A DNA stretch of 5,351 bases from CAZKNF01 sp964554105 (GCA_964554105.1 CAZKNF010000121.1:1-5351); one strand, 5' to 3'. Shown: positions 1 to 5,351, counted from the stretch's first letter. Notes: generated from the letters alone by a model not told the origin. A program made the numbers and translations.

Positions 1-277
1 TCAGATCCATCGACCGCCTGGCTGCATTCTATCGCCATGGAGTCTAAGGAGCATAAGCCGTGGATCGCCGGTATGCTCGCGACTGCGGTCACCTTCGTTT
101 CGGTCCACTATCGATCACAGATGCTGCGTGATCCGCGTACGAGATATGGAATCATCTCGTCGGTGAGGAGAAACCCGGCTAAGATTTCGAGCGCTCGCCA
201 TCGTACAGGACGCAGCGCTGACGTGGCTTCGACGTTCTCGAGCAGATCGCGGCCGACCCACGTGCTACAGCATCGGG
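1..277. other. Region without a convincing gene
   Basis: I see no recognisable gene here. An open frame on the plus strand (37-306, 89 codons) runs through it, but the translation is rich in Arg and Ser, resembles no family I know, and overlaps the 3' end of the GH18 gene on the other strand, so I do not call it. A minus-strand frame in the same stretch also stays open for about 50 codons without a recognisable domain. Two small inverted repeats are present: GATCAC/GTGATC at 113-118 and 128-133 (9-base loop), and AGCGCT at 190-195 and 214-219. The second lies 59-90 bases past the GH18 stop codon and could form a hairpin in that transcript, but no T-run follows it, so it is not called a terminator. 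Confidence 0.5.
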
Positions 278-1252
278 CTACTCTTGCAATCCGGCGACTT
301 CATTGATCGCTTCGAGCAGCGAATAGGGAGCTGGAGCGTCGCCGAGGACCTGCCAGATCATGATTCCTGACGCCTTTTCTTTCGCGAGCTCGGTTTTCCG
401 CTTGATCGTGGGTATGCCGTTGTAATACATCGTGTATCCGTCGGGCATCTCCCACTCGTCGGCCGATTCAGCGCCTGGAAACGTCGACACGATCTCGCCG
501 AAGTTCATCGTCGCTACGTCGTAGGTGGTGTCGGGACCGAATCCATATCCGTAAAACGGTACGCCGAGCGTCATGCGGCTCGGTGGTATCTCCCTGACCG
601 TTCCAAAATACTCCAGATCGTCGACGGCATCGTCGAAGGTGGAGTGGTGTCCCGGTCTGTCCGGCCGCCAGGGGCCGGTGCGGTCGTAGACCATGATGTT
701 TACGAAATCATACTGGTCCAGTGCCCTGTCGGACAGCTGGTCCTTGTAATAGACGGCGATCGCGGACGTAATGAGCTTATCGTGTTCACGCAGCGCTTCC
801 GCCAGCTCCACGACGAATGGTTCGTAGTTCTCATCGATGTCACTTCCTTCCAGATCGACATCGACCCCATCCACATCGTGCTCGACAACGTTTGCCACCA
901 GACGCTCGATGAATGCCGGCCTGTGTTCATCTTTCAGCAGTCGATGGTACTGCGGATGCTCCCCTCCTCCTCCGATTGCGAACAAGACCCGCACGTCATG
1001 TTCATGTGCAGCACGCACGAAAGGCTCGAGAGACGAGAGGTCGGCAGTGAAGTTTCCTAGCGAGTCCGGGTTCAGGAATGCGAGGTTGATGTGCGTGAGG
1101 TGTTCAAAAGGAACGGTATCGACGTCCGCCGACAGCGCGGCCCGGAGCGAGTAGTATCCCACCACTTTGAATGACGAGGACTCATCCTGGGCCTGAGCGC
1201 CGAGGGTCAGGACACTCAGAAGGGCGGCGACGACACAAATCCGGATACTCAT
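278..1252 (-). CDS. Secreted GH18 family glycoside hydrolase (chitinase-like)
   Basis: A 324-residue protein predicted to hydrolyse beta-1,4-linked N-acetylglucosamine polymers or a related glycan outside the cytoplasm. Residues 1-21 form a signal peptide (short basic start, hydrophobic core, AQA before the likely cut at 21/22). The remainder is a single GH18 TIM barrel. It shows the beta-1 strand KVVGYY (29-34), the FAIGGGG strand (91-97), the complete catalytic motif DGVDVDLE (128-135) with E135 as the expected acid and D133 as its partner, the MVYD strand (187-190), and a C-terminal GIMIWQ strand (296-301) whose Trp normally lines the -1 site. All key catalytic residues are present, so it should be active. 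It has no carbohydrate-binding module or sorting domain, making it a minimal catalytic form. It is probably the second gene of an operon, 45 bases after the propeller gene. The start is supported by AGGAG four bases upstream. An endo-N-acetylglucosaminidase rather than a true chitinase cannot be excluded. Confidence 0.93.
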   Translation of the reverse strand: MSIRICVVAALLSVLTLGAQAQDESSSFKVVGYYSLRAALSADVDTVPFEHLTHINLAFLNPDSLGNFTADLSSLEPFVRAAHEHDVRVLFAIGGGGEHPQYHRLLKDEHRPAFIERLVANVVEHDVDGVDVDLEGSDIDENYEPFVVELAEALREHDKLITSAIAVYYKDQLSDRALDQYDFVNIMVYDRTGPWRPDRPGHHSTFDDAVDDLEYFGTVREIPPSRMTLGVPFYGYGFGPDTTYDVATMNFGEIVSTFPGAESADEWEMPDGYTMYYNGIPTIKRKTELAKEKASGIMIWQVLGDAPAPYSLLEAINEVAGLQE

Positions 1253-1256
1253 TTTT

Positions 1257-1261
1257 CTCCT
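1257..1261 (-). promoter_or_regulatory. Ribosome binding site of the GH18 gene
   Basis: On the minus strand AGGAG is followed by four A residues and then ATG. This is a good Shine-Dalgarno at a slightly short distance, and it fixes the start of the signal peptide at 1252. It lies in the 45-base gap after the propeller gene, so the second gene has its own initiation site. Confidence 0.75.
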
Positions 1262-1297
1262 ACTCCGAGGCTTTTACTTCTGGTTTCCGAGCGTCTT

Positions 1298-2212
1298 CTA
1301 TTCGCTCAATTGGACTACGGATACGATGAACGGCGGACCCTGATCCAGCTGGAGATGCGGAATGATCAGGCGATTGCGCTCCGTGTCGAGACCGAGCGCG
1401 GCAGGCGCGGGCGTTTCGGCGGCGGCAATGGTGATCTCGCCTGATGTCAGGTTCACGCGGAAGACCGATTCGCCCTCCCAGCTCGTCACGTAGTAGTCTG
1501 CACCGTTCGAGACGATGCCGTCGAGGCTGCCGCTCGCGAGCACCGCGATTTGCGAGACATCGCCGTTCTCGCCGATGTGCAAGATCTCGTTCGAACCGAA
1601 CGTCACGACGAGAAGGCCGCCGTCGTCGACCCAGCAGCCGTTCGGACCCTTCAACTCGTCGGCTCCTACGGCCACGGGCGTGAGCTGTCCGCCATCGATG
1701 CGGTACACGGCATCGGTGTCTGATGAGGAGAAGTCGGGACGCAAGCCGGTGTCCGTGAGATAGACCGTCCCGTCATCTCCCGCGCACACGTCATTCGGAA
1801 ATGTGACCTGCGCCGTGTCGATGGGAATTTCGCCGAGCTGAGCGCCGTCATTTCCGAGATCATACATTTCGACTGCGTCGAGATCCGCCACATAGAGGGT
1901 GTTGTCGACGATCGTCATCCCTTTCGGCGCGCTGAGGGTTCCCTTAATCCACTCGAGCTCGGTGATCTCGCCCGTTTCGGCGTCCACGCGCGAAATGAAG
2001 CCGTCATTGTCGATTGTGGTGGGTCCGCCGGATCCGAAATTCGACAAAAGGTAGACGTCGTCCGCCTCGTAATAGATCGCAGATTCAGAAGGCGTTTGCA
2101 ACTCGATATCGGCGGAACCGGATTCTTGCGGCGCCCATGTCGCTGCCACAACGGCAGCTATCAAAAGCGGCAGTGAGGCATATAGAATGGTCTGGGTAAA
2201 TTTGATGCGCAT
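1298..2212 (-). CDS. Exported SMP-30/gluconolactonase-like beta-propeller protein
   Basis: A 304-residue protein with a hydrophobic N-terminus (about residues 8-25) that is either a signal peptide or an uncleaved anchor. The rest reads as a six-bladed SMP-30/NHL-type propeller with repeated strands such as DDVYLLSNF (51-59), NTLYVAD (104-110), GTVYLTDTG (148-156) and ADYYVTSWEG (238-247). In SMP-30 lactonases a divalent metal is held by a Glu near the start, an Asn in a PNG-type turn and an Asp in a DG turn. Candidates here are E43, N191 (GPNG) and D231 (LDG), and N140 in FPND matches the substrate-side Asn position. A metal-dependent lactonase or hydrolase is therefore plausible, but many relatives are only annotated as sugar-binding or gluconolaconase-like proteins with unknown substrates. 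It is probably the first gene of the operon with the GH18 gene. The start has a strong GGAGGT. The fold call is firm; the enzymatic role is inferred. Confidence 0.82.
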   Translation of the reverse strand: MRIKFTQTILYASLPLLIAAVVAATWAPQESGSADIELQTPSESAIYYEADDVYLLSNFGSGGPTTIDNDGFISRVDAETGEITELEWIKGTLSAPKGMTIVDNTLYVADLDAVEMYDLGNDGAQLGEIPIDTAQVTFPNDVCAGDDGTVYLTDTGLRPDFSSSDTDAVYRIDGGQLTPVAVGADELKGPNGCWVDDGGLLVVTFGSNEILHIGENGDVSQIAVLASGSLDGIVSNGADYYVTSWEGESVFRVNLTSGEITIAAAETPAPAALGLDTERNRLIIPHLQLDQGPPFIVSVVQLSE

Positions 2213-2421
2213 GATATTACCTCCGTTCTAACTCTGCGAAATCCTGCCCGGAACGCCGGCTCAAATGCGCTCGACAGCAGCGTGATAGAAAGAACAAATC
2301 GAGGCGCCGATGCGCAAGATGCTACTGGTTCGACGCGGCCGCCAGGCAGCGTCCAACAGTGCCTTACTGACCGAATGAGAAGTCCCGATGCCGTTTCGTA
2401 ACGATATCGTCGCACCAGGAG
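2213..2421 (-). promoter_or_regulatory. Intergenic region upstream of the propeller-GH18 operon
   Basis: These 209 bases separate the RidA stop codon from the propeller gene start, both on the minus strand. The size suggests that the operon's own promoter and 5' leader lie here, although read-through from the RidA gene is possible. I searched for sigma-70 hexamers and for the Bacteroidota-type TTTG/TAnnTTTG pair and found no convincing match. A perfect 10-bp palindrome, ACGATATCGT, lies at 2401-2410 close behind the RidA stop. Open frames through this stretch look non-coding. Promoter content is inferred from position only. Confidence 0.4.
2219..2224 (-). promoter_or_regulatory. Ribosome binding site of the propeller gene
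   Basis: GGAGGT on the minus strand lies six bases before the ATG at 2212, a near-consensus Shine-Dalgarno at good spacing. It supports that start, which gives a complete hydrophobic export segment. Confidence 0.8.
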
Positions 2422-2982
2422 CTATTCGTCCGCGACTTCGACGATCATTTCGATCTCGACGGCAATATGGCCGGGCAGCGATCCCATGCCGACGGCCGAG
2501 CGAGCATGGCGCCCACGGTCGCCGAATACCTCGACCATCAGGTCGGAAAACCCGTTGATCACGCTCGGGTGGTCAGAGAACGACGGATCGGAATTCACCA
2601 TCCCGAGAACCTTCACTACACGGCTTACCCGATTCAGATCACCGATCTCCGTCTTCAGTGCGGCCAGCAGGTTGATGCCTGTGATTCGCGCCGCCTCATA
2701 TCCCTCCTCGACGGTCAAATCCTGTCCGACTTTGCCGGTGATCTGCGATCCGTCCGCGGCGAGCGGTCCTTTCCCGGACAAGAAGATCAGATTGCCGGTT
2801 CTGACGGCGTTCACATAGTTCGCAACGGGCGGTGATGCGGAGGGCAGCTCGATGCCGAGACGCTCGAGGCGTGCGTCCACATCTTCGTCGCCATCCTGGG
2901 CGTAGGCGGTCGATGTCATGGTGCTTGCAAGAAGTAGACTGGTGAAGATCGTGGCGGTGAGAATGGAAAGGGTTCGGATCAT
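2422..2982 (-). CDS. Exported RidA/YjgF/UK114 family protein
   Basis: A 186-residue protein. Residues 1-28 look like a signal peptide: MIR, a hydrophobic core (about 5-20), then TAYA before a likely cut at 28/29. A Rid domain of about 140 residues fills the rest and belongs to the larger subfamily typified by the text VNAVRTGNLIFLSG (57-70), TGKVGQDLTVEEGY (82-95) and VVKVLGMVNSDPSF (122-135). Cytosolic RidA enzymes deaminate reactive enamine/imine intermediates using a conserved Arg; its counterpart is R161 in HARSAVG, and the C-terminal Glu of the VEIE motif is E176, so the active-site set appears intact. The ATG at 2982 is preferred because it places the signal peptide at the N-terminus. 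The same frame continues upstream to a GTG at 3051, but that would bury the signal peptide behind 23 polar residues. No clear Shine-Dalgarno precedes 2982. Substrate is unknown. It is divergent from the nitroreductase-like gene. Confidence 0.87.
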   Translation of the reverse strand: MIRTLSILTATIFTSLLLASTMTSTAYAQDGDEDVDARLERLGIELPSASPPVANYVNAVRTGNLIFLSGKGPLAADGSQITGKVGQDLTVEEGYEAARITGINLLAALKTEIGDLNRVSRVVKVLGMVNSDPSFSDHPSVINGFSDLMVEVFGDRGRHARSAVGMGSLPGHIAVEIEMIVEVADE

Positions 2983-3040
2983 GGCTTCGGATGTTGTGAG
3001 CGACTGGTGCAGCGTCGAATGTACAAAATGCGCAGGTTGA

Positions 3041-3048
3041 AGGGAGGT
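3041..3048 (+). promoter_or_regulatory. Strong Shine-Dalgarno ahead of the 22-codon small ORF
   Basis: AGGGAGGT is a near-perfect anti-16S match and ends eight bases before the ATG at 3057. No canonical start codon in the frame of the downstream 449-codon gene lies at a usable distance, so if functional this site serves the small ORF and not the large gene directly. Confidence 0.5.
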
Positions 3049-3056
3049 CACCTTTC

Positions 3057-3125
3057 ATGTATCCTACACTACGGAGCCGTTCTCGACGGCGATCTAGAGG
3101 TCGATTTTCAGTTCATTCGTCTTGA
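3057..3125 (+). CDS. Possible leader peptide or small ORF, 22 codons
   Basis: A short frame starting with ATG behind AGGGAGGT and ending at TGA (3123-3125), ten bases before the ATG of the nitroreductase-like gene. The peptide begins MYPTLRSRSRRRSRGRF and contains seven Arg residues in 22, with six Ser. It has no hydrophobic segment and resembles no family I know. Position and spacing fit an upstream ORF that controls or couples translation of the next gene, which has no evident Shine-Dalgarno of its own. This is an inference: the Arg/Ser richness could equally come from reading GC-rich non-coding DNA. The reading frame differs from that of the downstream gene. Confidence 0.35.
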   Translation: MYPTLRSRSRRRSRGRFSVHSS

Positions 3126-3135
3126 CATCATACTT

Positions 3136-4485
3136 ATGAGCACGACGCAATCCGGCCGACCAGCCGAGCCACTCGACAAAGACGGGAACGGCCTCTCTAA
3201 TGCGGGTTCGCGCCCATTATCCGAGCTGCTCCGCTTTCCGCTGATGAATGCTCTCTTCGGCCGGCGGGCCCGCCGATTCGGGCTCGGAATGGAGATTCCG
3301 TCCGGTCCATTGGCTTTCAAGTCGCACTCCGAACCGCACCCGCTCTCTGAGCTCGAGCAGGCGGTGCTTATTGCGGCTGCGACGGGCGTGAGCGGGTGGA
3401 ATTTCGGCGTGCCGTTCGGACCGCGCGCGCCGAAGGAGCACGCCCACTTTACCGAGCGATTCGCCGGCCGAACCGCGCCGACGGCCGCCGGTATCGGCAC
3501 ACCGGTGCTGTTCTATACCGATGACGACGGCACGTACATTACGAATACGCGGGACGTGGAGCCGAGCCGGCTTGAGGAGCTGCACGAGATCGAGGACGAG
3601 GCCGAACGCATCGTAGCGATCTGCCGCGAGCAGACGACGCGGCTTTCCGACACGCGATTGGACCTGCCCTCCGCGCCGGGGCACATGCTCGAGCCAAACA
3701 TCTGGATGGCGAACGCGCCGGGCTCGACACTCTTCATGCCCGTCGGCGATGCCGCCGAACAGATGCTGGGCCTGCTGGCGATTTTTATCGGCAACGGGTA
3801 CGTCATCATGGATGACGACGAGAAGCAGCCGGCGGGCGACCTCGCACCATTCATCAGCTCCGGACTGCTGGACGAAGCGAACGTTTTTCCGCTGACCGTG
3901 CTCCGGGAGAGCACGTACGAGGCCAACGTATCGGAACTCGCCTTCATGGGGCACAATATCGTGCTGGCCCAACAGGCGATGGGTCTGGGCGGACTTTACT
4001 ACAACGGCCTGAATCGCTTCAGCATCCTCGGTGCCATGGCAGACGAGGGCGTCGAAGGACTTGGGTTCCGTTTTGTGAAGGACGAGCGGTGGATCGTGCC
4101 CAATCCGGTCGGACTCGACGGTGTCTTCGAGACGTTGTGCCCGCCTTACTTTCCGGATATGCGCGCGGCCGTCGAGGCGTTCGTCGATCGCAAATTCGGC
4201 TCGGGCGGCGCATATGATCCGAGCAAGCCGGGACCGTGGAAAGATAGCGCTCGCGTAAAGGGCAGCGTAACGCCTTACAGCGACGAATTTGTGGATTGCC
4301 TCGCGGAAATCGCTCAGTACATCTACGACAAGCACGGCAAATTCCCCGGTACGCTTACGACCGTAGTGCTCACCGGCTACGCACAGGCTCAGCATCTCGA
4401 CACCGAGTATTACGACACGCATTTTCAGCCCGGCGCCTACCTCGAAACCCACGCCGACCATATGCAGCAGTGGCACGGCGAGTAG
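3136..4485 (+). CDS. Nitroreductase-like protein of an uncharacterised family
   Basis: A 449-residue protein without signal peptide or membrane segment, so probably cytosolic. Residues 1-30 are polar and variable in look. From about 31 (LLRFPLMNALFGRRARRFG) it resembles a family of roughly 400-residue proteins usually annotated as hypothetical. Several stretches recall the flavin-dependent nitroreductase fold: PLSELEQAVLIAAATGVSGW (69-88), the central hydrophobic helix LGLLAIFIGNGYVIMDDDE (211-229), and AQQAMGLGGLYYNGLN (278-293), similar to the helix-loop in which nitroreductases have an alanine- and glycine-rich LGLGG segment. The C-terminal 70 residues form a separate conserved-looking block ending ETHADHMQQWHG, with H420, D422, D427, H429, H439, H442 and H447 as candidate polar site residues. 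An FMN-dependent oxidoreductase role is inferred and not certain. The ATG at 3136 is the first sensible start; the frame stays open to a GTG at 3007, but that extension crosses the small ORF and would overlap the divergent promoter region. No Shine-Dalgarno precedes 3136. Confidence 0.8.
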   Translation: MSTTQSGRPAEPLDKDGNGLSNAGSRPLSELLRFPLMNALFGRRARRFGLGMEIPSGPLAFKSHSEPHPLSELEQAVLIAAATGVSGWNFGVPFGPRAPKEHAHFTERFAGRTAPTAAGIGTPVLFYTDDDGTYITNTRDVEPSRLEELHEIEDEAERIVAICREQTTRLSDTRLDLPSAPGHMLEPNIWMANAPGSTLFMPVGDAAEQMLGLLAIFIGNGYVIMDDDEKQPAGDLAPFISSGLLDEANVFPLTVLRESTYEANVSELAFMGHNIVLAQQAMGLGGLYYNGLNRFSILGAMADEGVEGLGFRFVKDERWIVPNPVGLDGVFETLCPPYFPDMRAAVEAFVDRKFGSGGAYDPSKPGPWKDSARVKGSVTPYSDEFVDCLAEIAQYIYDKHGKFPGTLTTVVLTGYAQAQHLDTEYYDTHFQPGAYLETHADHMQQWHGE

Positions 4486-4490
4486 ACCAT

Positions 4491-4505
4491 CTCTACTCGG
4501 TAGAG
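4491..4505 (+). terminator. Short hairpin just past the nitroreductase-like stop
   Basis: CTCTAC (4491-4496) and GTAGAG (4500-4505) form a perfect six-pair stem with a TCG loop, starting five bases after the stop codon. No T-run follows, so it is not a classical intrinsic terminator, and the short stem may only slow polymerase or protect the 3' end. The second repeat copy has CTATTCGGTAG at the equivalent place, which breaks one pair. Confidence 0.25.
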
Positions 4506-4548
4506 CTCTCGAAACGACCGCTATTCGGTAGAGCTCTCGAAACGACCG
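4493..4548. repeat. Tandem duplication of a 28-bp unit between convergent genes
   Basis: Two adjacent 28-base copies, 4493-4520 and 4521-4548, differ at one base (C at 4496, T at 4524). Each contains GGTAGAGCTCTCG, with the 8-bp palindrome AGAGCTCT, and ends ACGACCG. A further CTAT at 4549-4552 starts a third copy but diverges at once. On the minus strand that CTA is the TAG stop of the DUF6064-type gene, and both repeat units begin with the same CTA, so the array abuts the stop codon. The array fills nearly all of the 63 bases between the two 3' ends. Near identity points to a recent duplication by slippage or unequal recombination; a doubled 3'-end processing or termination element is possible. 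Confidence 0.9.
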
Positions 4549-5271
4549 CTATCGCGCTGTCGGCTCCCCGCGCGTCGAGTGCGGAGCGCCGCGACCTCCG
4601 AGGCGAGATGCCCTGCGACGAATCGCGACAATGACGGCGACCGCGAAGACGAGACCCGGACCGACCGCCTCGTACGATCCTAATGCGATCGCTGTAATCA
4701 CGGTGAGGAGGCACCAGACCAGGCCGAGAGCAATCATCAGCCATCGAATTTTTCCCGTCGCAGTGAGCAACACACCGACCGTTGCCATCGCGGTCGGATC
4801 CGGCGCAAGGCCGAAGAGCGCCACCTGATGCCATTCCCTCCCGGCCGCGATTTCGATCAACGGCTGCAGGAAGATCGAAAACGCGAGTATGACGAAGCCG
4901 ACCCGTGCCGCCACGGCGTCACCCACGGCAAACCGGATCTCTCCGCTAACCACTCCGAACCACAGCATCAGCAGCGCCTCGATGCCGAAAAGCGTGGCAA
5001 AGTACGGCGCCGCCGTGTTGATCGTGGCATAGCGCTCCAGGTGGAACGCAAGGGCGATCCATCCCCACGCGATTGTCAGAACAGCCGCCGCAACACGGCC
5101 GCTGCTCGCGTCCGGCCGCCGCACAAGCCATAGAAGCAGCACGCCGAGAGCAATCGCGGCTACGTGAAGGGGCCAGATATCCCGATTGTAGAGCTCGAAC
5201 AAACGGTAGTACGTGTCCTGCGAGAAAAGCAGGAAATCCGCCAGGGAGTAGGTGTCGAGCTCATCGAGCAT
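4549..5271 (-). CDS. DUF6064-type multi-pass membrane protein
   Basis: A 240-residue inner membrane protein with six or seven hydrophobic segments at roughly 33-50, 60-78, 88-108, 122-142, 160-171, 176-198 and 202-217. The order of features matches what I recall of DUF6064: an N-terminal amphipathic stretch with YYRLFELYNRDIWP (21-34), AWGWIALAFHLERYATINTA (68-87), the ALLMLWFG helix (99-106), and FGLAPDPTAMATVGVLL (153-169), corresponding to the family's FG-P-PT turn before the next helix. No catalytic or transport motif is visible and the family has no established function. The Arg-rich tail after about 217 is low-complexity and probably cytoplasmic. The ATG at 5271 is the only usable start, because an in-frame stop lies ten codons upstream with no ATG, GTG or TTG between. 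It has no clear Shine-Dalgarno. It converges with the nitroreductase-like gene. Confidence 0.85.
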   Translation of the reverse strand: MLDELDTYSLADFLLFSQDTYYRLFELYNRDIWPLHVAAIALGVLLLWLVRRPDASSGRVAAAVLTIAWGWIALAFHLERYATINTAAPYFATLFGIEALLMLWFGVVSGEIRFAVGDAVAARVGFVILAFSIFLQPLIEIAAGREWHQVALFGLAPDPTAMATVGVLLTATGKIRWLMIALGLVWCLLTVITAIALGSYEAVGPGLVFAVAVIVAIRRRASRLGGRGAPHSTRGEPTAR

Positions 5272-5351
5272 CGGTTGTACGTCGTCATAAATCGCCGGTC
5301 ATTACTCAAGCAGTAGGTCACTGCTACTTTTCGGTTCCGCTCTGCAGGCAA
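5272..5351 (-). promoter_or_regulatory. Upstream region of the DUF6064-type gene
   Basis: These 80 bases precede the minus-strand start and run to the window edge. They hold an inverted repeat, AGCAGT (5309-5314) and ACTGCT (5320-5325), with a five-base loop. Read on the plus strand it is followed by ACTTTTC, a weak terminator-like arrangement for a gene arriving from beyond the left of it, though no plus-strand gene is seen. On the minus strand it lies about 38 bases before the ATG and could be an operator or leader hairpin. No convincing promoter hexamers were found. Confidence 0.35.

Larger units (their letters stand above)
2983..3135. promoter_or_regulatory. Divergent intergenic region between the RidA and nitroreductase-like genes
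   Basis: These 153 bases must hold the promoters or leaders of two divergent transcripts. On the plus strand TTGAAG (3037-3042), a 17-base gap and TATCCT (3060-3065) make a weak sigma-70-like pair, but it overlaps the strong Shine-Dalgarno at 3041-3048 and would leave that site outside the transcript, so I do not assign it. An exact TTGACA at 3122-3127 has no acceptable -10 hexamer 16-18 bases downstream. On the minus strand I found no clear promoter. A small plus-strand ORF (3057-3125) occupies the middle and is listed separately. Confidence 0.45.

Noticed and set aside
37..306. An 89-codon plus-strand frame at the left edge
   Set aside because: No family resemblance, Arg/Ser-rich translation, no clear ribosome binding site, and overlap with the 3' end of the GH18 gene.
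644..1060. A 138-codon plus-strand frame opposite the GH18 gene
   Set aside because: It is antisense to the catalytic core and has no independent signature.
2161..2415. An 84-codon minus-strand frame in the leader of the propeller operon
   Set aside because: It overlaps the propeller start in another frame and reads as low-information sequence with no domain.
2696..3058. A 120-codon minus-strand frame starting at ATG 3058
   Set aside because: It overlaps the RidA gene in another frame and carries no recognisable domain.
3122..3150. Exact TTGACA as a sigma-70 -35 box for the nitroreductase-like gene
   Set aside because: The hexamer at the right distance is ACGCAA, which is not a -10 box, and the start of transcription would fall inside the coding region.
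3217..4476. A 419-codon open frame on the minus strand opposite the nitroreductase-like gene
   Set aside because: It lies wholly antisense to a gene with recognisable conserved segments, its translation shows no domain, and long antisense frames are common in GC-rich DNA.
4493..4548. The repeated 28-bp unit as a minimal CRISPR array
   Set aside because: The copies are directly adjacent with no spacer and no cas genes are present, so it is a tandem duplication.

Overview
The window is a chromosomal stretch of moderately high GC (high fifties percent by eye) from a Gram-negative-type bacterium. Three of the five main proteins begin with N-terminal export signals (one may instead be a membrane anchor), and some starts carry good Shine-Dalgarno (SD) sites while others have none. 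The protein set (a small secreted GH18 enzyme, an exported SMP-30-like propeller, an exported RidA homologue, a DUF6064-type membrane protein) suggests an environmental or marine heterotroph, perhaps of the Rhodothermota/Bacteroidota kind. That placement is inferred from protein style only; there is no marker gene. No tRNA, rRNA, transposase, integrase or CRISPR array was seen.

Layout. Positions 1-277 hold no convincing gene. On the minus strand, reading right to left, an exported SMP-30/NHL-like beta-propeller (1298-2212) is followed after 45 bases by an exported GH18 chitinase-like hydrolase (278-1252). Both have good ribosome binding sites and are probably one operon. To their right, also on the minus strand, is an exported RidA/YjgF-family protein (2422-2982), separated from the propeller gene by 209 bases. 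A 153-base divergent intergenic region follows. It carries a strong SD in front of a 22-codon Arg/Ser-rich small ORF (3057-3125), just upstream of a plus-strand gene for a 449-residue protein (3136-4485) with nitroreductase-like features and a distinctive His-rich C-terminus. That gene converges with a minus-strand gene for a DUF6064-type multi-pass membrane protein (4549-5271). The 63 bases between them are almost filled by two tandem copies of a 28-bp unit.

How the genes may work together. The propeller and GH18 proteins are probably co-expressed and both act outside the cytoplasm, which fits extracellular or periplasmic breakdown of an N-acetylglucosamine-containing polymer or another sugar substrate. 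The propeller's substrate cannot be read from the sequence. The exported RidA homologue may act on reactive or enamine-type compounds in the periplasm, but no sequence evidence ties it to the GH18 pair. The nitroreductase-like and DUF6064 proteins look like independent genes. I see no clear multi-gene defence or biosynthetic system here. The least explained elements are the small ORF with its strong SD, the uncharacterised nitroreductase-like family and the tandem repeat.
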